From Arthrobacter sp. (GTDB lineage: Bacteria; Actinomycetota; Actinomycetes; Actinomycetales; Micrococcaceae), in the NCBI GenBank assembly GCA_026393275.1, contig JAPLAM010000028.1, forward strand, positions 62,001 to 126,000: DNA of 64,000 nt, written 5' to 3'. Numbering within the stretch: position 1 is the stretch's first letter; each line of letters begins with the position of its first letter. The notes under the pieces are model-generated. The model was not told the origin of the DNA. It did no database searches and worked only from the letters and a program-made list of their open reading frames with translations. Shown piece after piece: positions 59,594-64,000 of this stretch. Made by a program: the position numbers and the translations under genes.

Positions 59594-59751
59594 CGTCCAC
59601 CGCCTCGATCTGCTTTCCACTGGATTTCCTTTCCAAGCATCCCGCCTTGCCGTTATGATCTGTTTACTCTCTTGTCGGGGGATAGAGTTACGCTACGTCT
59701 AAGCGGACGGTGCTGGGGTTGCCGGCCGCAAGGCGGTGCAAAGGAAACTAG

Positions 59752-62499
59752 ATGTCGAGGGATTCGCTGGGCTGGGGGCATGTTCCCAATACATTGGCAC
59801 CGGCTGGCGATCAACACGTCGCCGGTACGGTCAACAAGCACGCGTGGGCAGGCCTGGCACGCGGGGCAGACGCTGACCGTGTCCGTGCCGCCCTCGCCGC
59901 GCCCGACGGCATGGGAGTCGTCATTACCGGGGACCGTGGAGTCGGGAAGTCCCTCGTCGGACGCAGCGCCGTCGCCGGCCTTGGTCCGGACGTCTATACA
60001 GTGCAGTTGCGCAGCTCCGGGTCGGGCACTTCCACCCCCTATGGATGCCTGGCGTTCACGCTCGCCCGGCTCCCGCAAAGCTCCCTTGGCTCACCCACCG
60101 CGATCCTGCACGGCATCACCTCACTCATCCGCAACGACGCCGCGGGGCGGCAATGCGTCATCCTGTTGGACAACGCCGGTTCCCTGGACGAACAGAGCAC
60201 CGGGGTTTTGTTGAACCTGCTGCAGACCGGCACCGGCCGGCTCGTAGCCACCGCGCAGCGCGCCACCGACCTGCCACCCGACTTCTACTGGCTCATCACC
60301 TCCGGGCAACTGGCCGAAGTCCGGCTCGCCAGCATGACCGAGATGGAAACCCGCGAAGTGCTTCAGGCCGCCCTGGGGCACCGGGTTTCGACGGCCCTGG
60401 CCACGCAGTTGCACGAACTGGTCGGTGGCAGCCCCACCCTCCTGCAGGCCGTGGTGTCGGAGCAGATCGAACGCGGCAATCTGGTGCTGGCCGGCTCCGT
60501 GTGGACCCTGGTCGATGAGGTAGTCCTGGACGGCAAAACGGCTCTGGAGGACATCGTCAAGGCGCGCTACGCGCGGGAAACTCCTCTGGCCCGGGAAGCC
60601 ATCGAGGTGCTGTCCTGCGCCCGCAGTATGTCTCTGTCGCGGCTTGCGAAGATGTACGGCCCTGGACTCATCGCGGACATGGAGGACGCGGGTCAGATCC
60701 TCGTCGACCGCACCGACCGACATTTCGTGACACTTGGAGACCGTTACCTGGGCGACATCGTTCGGAATTGGCTCACCGTGGAGCGCCGGCTGGAGTTGCG
60801 CGACAAAGTTCCGGGCCATCAGGAACACGAGCTGGCGGAGCTCAGCGTGGAGGACCTGCTCGCCTACGCTGCGTGGACGCACGACTGCCACGCGGAGCTG
60901 GCCCCGGCCCATGCGCTGGCAGCCGCCCGGGCCGCCGTAGGCCTCTTCGATCCGAAGTTCGCGCTGAAGTGCGCCGGCGGGATCAGCCCAAGCGACCGCG
61001 AATGGGCCGGCGGACAGCAGCAGAAGGCCGCAGCGTACCTGCAGCTGGGGCTGCCCCTCCAGGCGATGTCCTCGCTGGACGACGTCACAGAGGCACAGAA
61101 CAACCTGCTCGCGCCTGAGCCCTTCGCCGAACTGGTCGCGGCCAAGGCCGACTGCATGGCGTGGCTGGAGGACCGCAGCGGGAAAGTCCCCGAACTCCTT
61201 CGGCGGTCCAGGCTGCGGCTGGAAGAATTCCAGCAGGGCGACCCGCCTTCCGATGCGGAGTCGCTGGCCCGCGCCGTCCTCTGCCTGGATCTTTGCGAGT
61301 TCACCTACCTCTCCTTCATCGGCGAGTACGAACCGATGATGGACCGGCTCAGCGCCGCAGCCACCGACGCCGACGCCGACGCGATCGACCCGGTCCACCG
61401 GCTCCGGACCTCGATCATCCTGATGGAAGCCCTGTGCATGACGGGAAAGGAACTCGAAGCCCGCCAGCTGATGCGCGAACTGGCCGGAAAACTGGGCGAA
61501 TGGTCCAACGTGCCGCGGATCCGTGAAAACTTCGCCTGGCGCTCCTTCAACGTCCTCCTGCTCTCCGGCCAGTGGCGCCAGAGCATCGACATGCTCAAAG
61601 ATGCCAGCGGCCGTGCCGGACATGGACTGCACTCGGGCAGCGCCGCGACCGACCTCGCCGTCGGGCTCGCCTATGTCTATGCCGGGCGGGGCTATCTGGC
61701 ACTGGATCCGCTCCTCGCCGCGATCGCCCAGCTCGAGGTCCGGACCAGCCTGCACGCACTGCGGCAGGCCTACGCTGCCACGGCTTTTGCCTACGCGCAG
61801 ATGGGAAACTCCGTGCAGGCCACCGTCTACCTCGACCGCGCACGGTCCGCGGACGGGCCCGCACGCTTCGTGGTCAGCAGCTCGGCCGAGTTCTGCATGG
61901 ACATGGCTTCCCGGTGGCTGGGCGACCCCGACGCGAAAGAACGGCTGGTCCACGCCGCTGAGCGGCACTTCCGGGACGGCCGCTACACACTGGCCGGCAT
62001 TTGCATGCTCGGTGCGACCGTCAACGGTACGGCGAAGGACTTCCAGTTCACGGAAGAGATTGCCGGGCGGCGGCAAGGCCCCCTCGCGGAACTGTCCCGG
62101 GTGGTCGCTGTCGGCAGCCGGAAGAAGGACGCCGCGACCATGCTCGAAGCTGCCGACCTCGCCGCCGCGCTCGAGCTCGACGCCGTCCAGGCCAGATGCG
62201 CCGCGCTCGCCTTCAGCTTCGCCCGGGCCGCCGGCCTGGCGGGGATCGCCGCGGCCGCCCACAGCATGCTCGAATCCTTGTCTGCATCGGTGCCAGCGCT
62301 GCCCATAGAGCCGCGGAACAGGGGCCCGCTGCTGACGGATCGGGAGCGGCAGATCGCCGCGCTGGCGGGGAGCGGCGTCTCTAACAAGGACATCGCCCTC
62401 GAAATTGGGATTTCGGTTCGAACGGTGGAGGGCCACCTGTACCAGGTGTTCACGAAGTTCGGAGTTTCGTCGCGGAGTGATCTGCTTGGACTCATCTAG
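59752..62499 (+). CDS. LAL-type LuxR transcriptional regulator (large ATP-binding), first of two
   Basis: A 915-residue regulator. The N-terminal STAND-like ATPase has Walker A ITGDRGVGKSLVG (about 58-70) and a Walker B-like CVILLDNAGSLDEQS. The middle 450 residues are helical, TPR/MalT-like repeats. The C-terminal LuxR helix-turn-helix (about 862-915) reads LTDRERQIAALAGSGVSNKD and SVRTVEGHLYQVFTKF. LALs usually activate catabolic or secondary-metabolism genes on ligand binding. The upstream 158-bp gap contains AT-richer promoter-like sequence near 59650-59700. It overlaps the next gene by 14 bases if that gene starts at TTG 62486. Confidence 0.9.
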   Translation: MSRDSLGWGHVPNTLAPAGDQHVAGTVNKHAWAGLARGADADRVRAALAAPDGMGVVITGDRGVGKSLVGRSAVAGLGPDVYTVQLRSSGSGTSTPYGCLAFTLARLPQSSLGSPTAILHGITSLIRNDAAGRQCVILLDNAGSLDEQSTGVLLNLLQTGTGRLVATAQRATDLPPDFYWLITSGQLAEVRLASMTEMETREVLQAALGHRVSTALATQLHELVGGSPTLLQAVVSEQIERGNLVLAGSVWTLVDEVVLDGKTALEDIVKARYARETPLAREAIEVLSCARSMSLSRLAKMYGPGLIADMEDAGQILVDRTDRHFVTLGDRYLGDIVRNWLTVERRLELRDKVPGHQEHELAELSVEDLLAYAAWTHDCHAELAPAHALAAARAAVGLFDPKFALKCAGGISPSDREWAGGQQQKAAAYLQLGLPLQAMSSLDDVTEAQNNLLAPEPFAELVAAKADCMAWLEDRSGKVPELLRRSRLRLEEFQQGDPPSDAESLARAVLCLDLCEFTYLSFIGEYEPMMDRLSAAATDADADAIDPVHRLRTSIILMEALCMTGKELEARQLMRELAGKLGEWSNVPRIRENFAWRSFNVLLLSGQWRQSIDMLKDASGRAGHGLHSGSAATDLAVGLAYVYAGRGYLALDPLLAAIAQLEVRTSLHALRQAYAATAFAYAQMGNSVQATVYLDRARSADGPARFVVSSSAEFCMDMASRWLGDPDAKERLVHAAERHFRDGRYTLAGICMLGATVNGTAKDFQFTEEIAGRRQGPLAELSRVVAVGSRKKDAATMLEAADLAAALELDAVQARCAALAFSFARAAGLAGIAAAAHSMLESLSASVPALPIEPRNRGPLLTDRERQIAALAGSGVSNKDIALEIGISVRTVEGHLYQVFTKFGVSSRSDLLGLI

Positions 62500-64000
62500 G
62501 GCCCGTGCGGCGGCTCCCGCCGATGAGGAGCGTCGCGCTGTGACGGGGCGGTCGGAGGACCTGAGCGCGGCAGTTGACGCGCTCAGGGGTGGCACCCACG
62601 TCGCTGTGCTGTTGCTGGGCGAGCACGGGATCGGCAAGTCGACGCTGATGGAAGCCGTTGCCGCCCAGTTGGACGGACAGGTGACACCCGTCCGCCTGCA
62701 CGGCAGCCCGGCCCTGAGCCAGGTGCCCTACGGCGTGCTGGCGCCGTTCATCGTGGACCTGCCCGTGCAGGATGCCACGTCCCAGCTGGTCGTGCTGCGG
62801 ACTTTCTGGGATTACCTCGAAGGGCAGCGGCGGGTGACCCAAAAACCGCTCCTGCTGATTGTCGACGACGCCCACGACCTGGATGAGGCCACAGCGGGGG
62901 TCCTGGTAGAACTCGCAGCCGCCGGCTGGGCGAAGCTGCTCGTCGCCGCCGCGGCCCGCCCTGGGCTGCCGGAGCCGCTCCTGCAGCTGTGGTTCGAGGG
63001 CATTGCGGAACGGCACGACCTGCGACCGCTCACCCGGGAACAAACGGCCGATATCCTGGCTCACCGGCTCGGCCCCCAAGTCCTGCCCGCCGTCGCAGAG
63101 ACGCTCTGGGCCGCTTCGGCGGGGAACCCGCTGTTGCTGACCTGTCTGATTGACGACGCGAAGACTGACGGTACGCTGCTCCAGCGCAACGGGGTTTGGC
63201 TGCTCACCCGCCAGCTGAACAGCCACGGCGAACGGTTGAGCGACGTCGTCCGCCGCCAGTTGCTCCGACGCTCCGCGGAGGAAAGCAAGGCCCTGAACCT
63301 CGTGGCCCTGGCGGAACCGGTGGCCAGGACACTGATAGAAGCTTTGGTAAGCGCCCCCACCGTGGCGGGGCTCATCGAGGAGGAGCTGATCCGCGTCTCG
63401 GACGCACCTGAGGCTGAACTGCGGCTGTGGCACTCGGTTTACGGCGACACGCTTCGGACCCTGATTTCGCCTGCGCGAAGCCTCGAGCTCCGGCAGGGCT
63501 TGTTGCGGTTGATGGACCGGGAACCGGCCTCGGCGGAGGGGCTTCTGCGGCACGTGAGCTGGTCGATGGAATGCGGAGTCGAGGTCGAGGACAGACAGCT
63601 GCTCCGCGCCGCCGTGCTCGCCAGCAGGCTCTTCGAGGACGAACTTGCCCGCAAGGCGGCCTCCCAGGTGAAAGACCCTGAACTGCAGATCGCGGCGCGT
63701 GCGGTAATAGCACGAACGTACTACAACACCTCCAACCACGTGGCCGCACGGGACATTCTGGAGGCTGATTTCGCGCAAGGGCGCACGGTGGCCAGCCTGC
63801 TGACGGGGACCCTGCTGTGGGCTGCAGTCTTGTCCGCACTGGGACATTCGCCGGCCGACATCATGCGGCGCGCGGAGGCGCTGTTGCACGCAGGGGAGCG
63901 GCTCGCGACGGCCAATCCCGGCGAGGCCGAAGGCATCCTTGCCGCTTCTAGGGAGCGCGTCCGGACGATCCGAACCATGGTCCTGGCCCTGGCCGGCGAC
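62486..64000 (+). CDS. LAL-type LuxR-like ATPase regulator, second of two, 3' end outside the window
   Basis: The frame stays open from 62486 to the window edge (505 codons). The N-terminus reads RRAVTGRSEDLSAAVDALRG and leads to Walker A LLLGEHGIGKSTLM (about 42-55) and Walker B PLLLIVDDAHDLDEAT (near 120). The AAA-type LRPLTREQTADILAHRLG and AASAGNPLLLTCLI match LAL ATPases. TTG at 62486 has GGAG eight bases upstream; GTG at 62540 has GAGGAG but would cut into the conserved VTGR. The HTH is expected beyond the window. It differs in sequence from the first LAL, so the pair is not a recent duplicate. Confidence 0.85.
   Translation, partial: MDSSRARAAAPADEERRAVTGRSEDLSAAVDALRGGTHVAVLLLGEHGIGKSTLMEAVAAQLDGQVTPVRLHGSPALSQVPYGVLAPFIVDLPVQDATSQLVVLRTFWDYLEGQRRVTQKPLLLIVDDAHDLDEATAGVLVELAAAGWAKLLVAAAARPGLPEPLLQLWFEGIAERHDLRPLTREQTADILAHRLGPQVLPAVAETLWAASAGNPLLLTCLIDDAKTDGTLLQRNGVWLLTRQLNSHGERLSDVVRRQLLRRSAEESKALNLVALAEPVARTLIEALVSAPTVAGLIEEELIRVSDAPEAELRLWHSVYGDTLRTLISPARSLELRQGLLRLMDREPASAEGLLRHVSWSMECGVEVEDRQLLRAAVLASRLFEDELARKAASQVKDPELQIAARAVIARTYYNTSNHVAARDILEADFAQGRTVASLLTGTLLWAAVLSALGHSPADIMRRAEALLHAGERLATANPGEAEGILAASRERVRTIRTMVLALAGD

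Noticed and set aside
59752-64000. Edge of a secondary-metabolite gene cluster marked by LAL regulators
   Set aside because: No biosynthetic gene is visible and the DNA beyond 64000 is not available.

Overview
This window is chromosomal DNA from a high-GC Gram-positive actinobacterium, most likely a Micrococcaceae member of the Arthrobacter/Pseudarthrobacter type. The signs are strong GC bias at third codon positions, many GTG starts, a WhiB-type iron-sulfur regulator, an RpfB-like resuscitation factor, LytR-CpsA-Psr and L,D-transpeptidase wall enzymes, an actinobacterial PMT and class II fructose bisphosphatase. I see no IS element, prophage, CRISPR array or rRNA. One tRNA gene (Gln, TTG) is present. 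The genus is inference; no 16S sequence is available.

Layout. 1-13909 holds the end of a DUF255/thioredoxin-domain protein, a HAD phosphatase, divergent hemolysin III and short-chain Z-prenyl diphosphate synthase genes, a PIN-PhoH (PhoH2) protein with a short leader ORF, GNAT, prepilin peptidase, NUDIX, an MFS exporter with its TetR regulator, and the DUF4245-carbonic anhydrase-fumC set facing glpX. 14264-31618 is an envelope and metabolism block: galE, then a leftward purK-purE-LCP-manA-femX run, GtrA, a TIGR03089 protein, whiB-glycosyltransferase-DUF5719, a metallopeptidase-like gene, DUF3499, Trm112 and ahcY. 31759-35847 has two tandem L,D-transpeptidases and a TIGR01906 membrane protein. 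35953-42290 has an acyl-CoA synthetase, PMT, rsmI and succinate-semialdehyde dehydrogenase. 42287-47358 is a leftward MoxR-DUF58-transglutaminase operon. 47522-53920 runs tatD-rpf-rsmA-ispE-ABC-F. A leftward TetR follows, then tRNA-Gln, glmU, prs, rplY and pth. The window ends in two adjacent large ATP-binding LuxR-family (LAL) regulators, the second cut by the window edge.

How the genes fit together. Much of the content serves the cell envelope: UDP-sugar supply (galE, glmU, manA), prenyl carrier (uppS, ispE), O-mannosylation (PMT), glycopolymer attachment (LCP), peptidoglycan cross-linking and remodelling (two Ldt, FemABX, Rpf). The rest is housekeeping: purine entry (purEK, prs), methyl cycle (ahcY), TCA and gluconeogenesis (fumC, glpX), rRNA methylation and translation (rsmI, rsmA, rplY, pth, ABC-F).

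The least ordinary signals lie between genes. A repeated TANNNT-N6-RTG arrangement suggests that about a dozen genes are leaderless. A nested inverted-repeat element occupies 54009-54274. A leader with two mutually exclusive folds precedes rpf, and a multi-hairpin leader precedes rplY. There is a palindromic repeat cluster before galE, a 41-bp tandem repeat after phoH2, a well-primed 23-codon ORF before phoH2, and a glycosyltransferase whose likeliest start codon is ATT.
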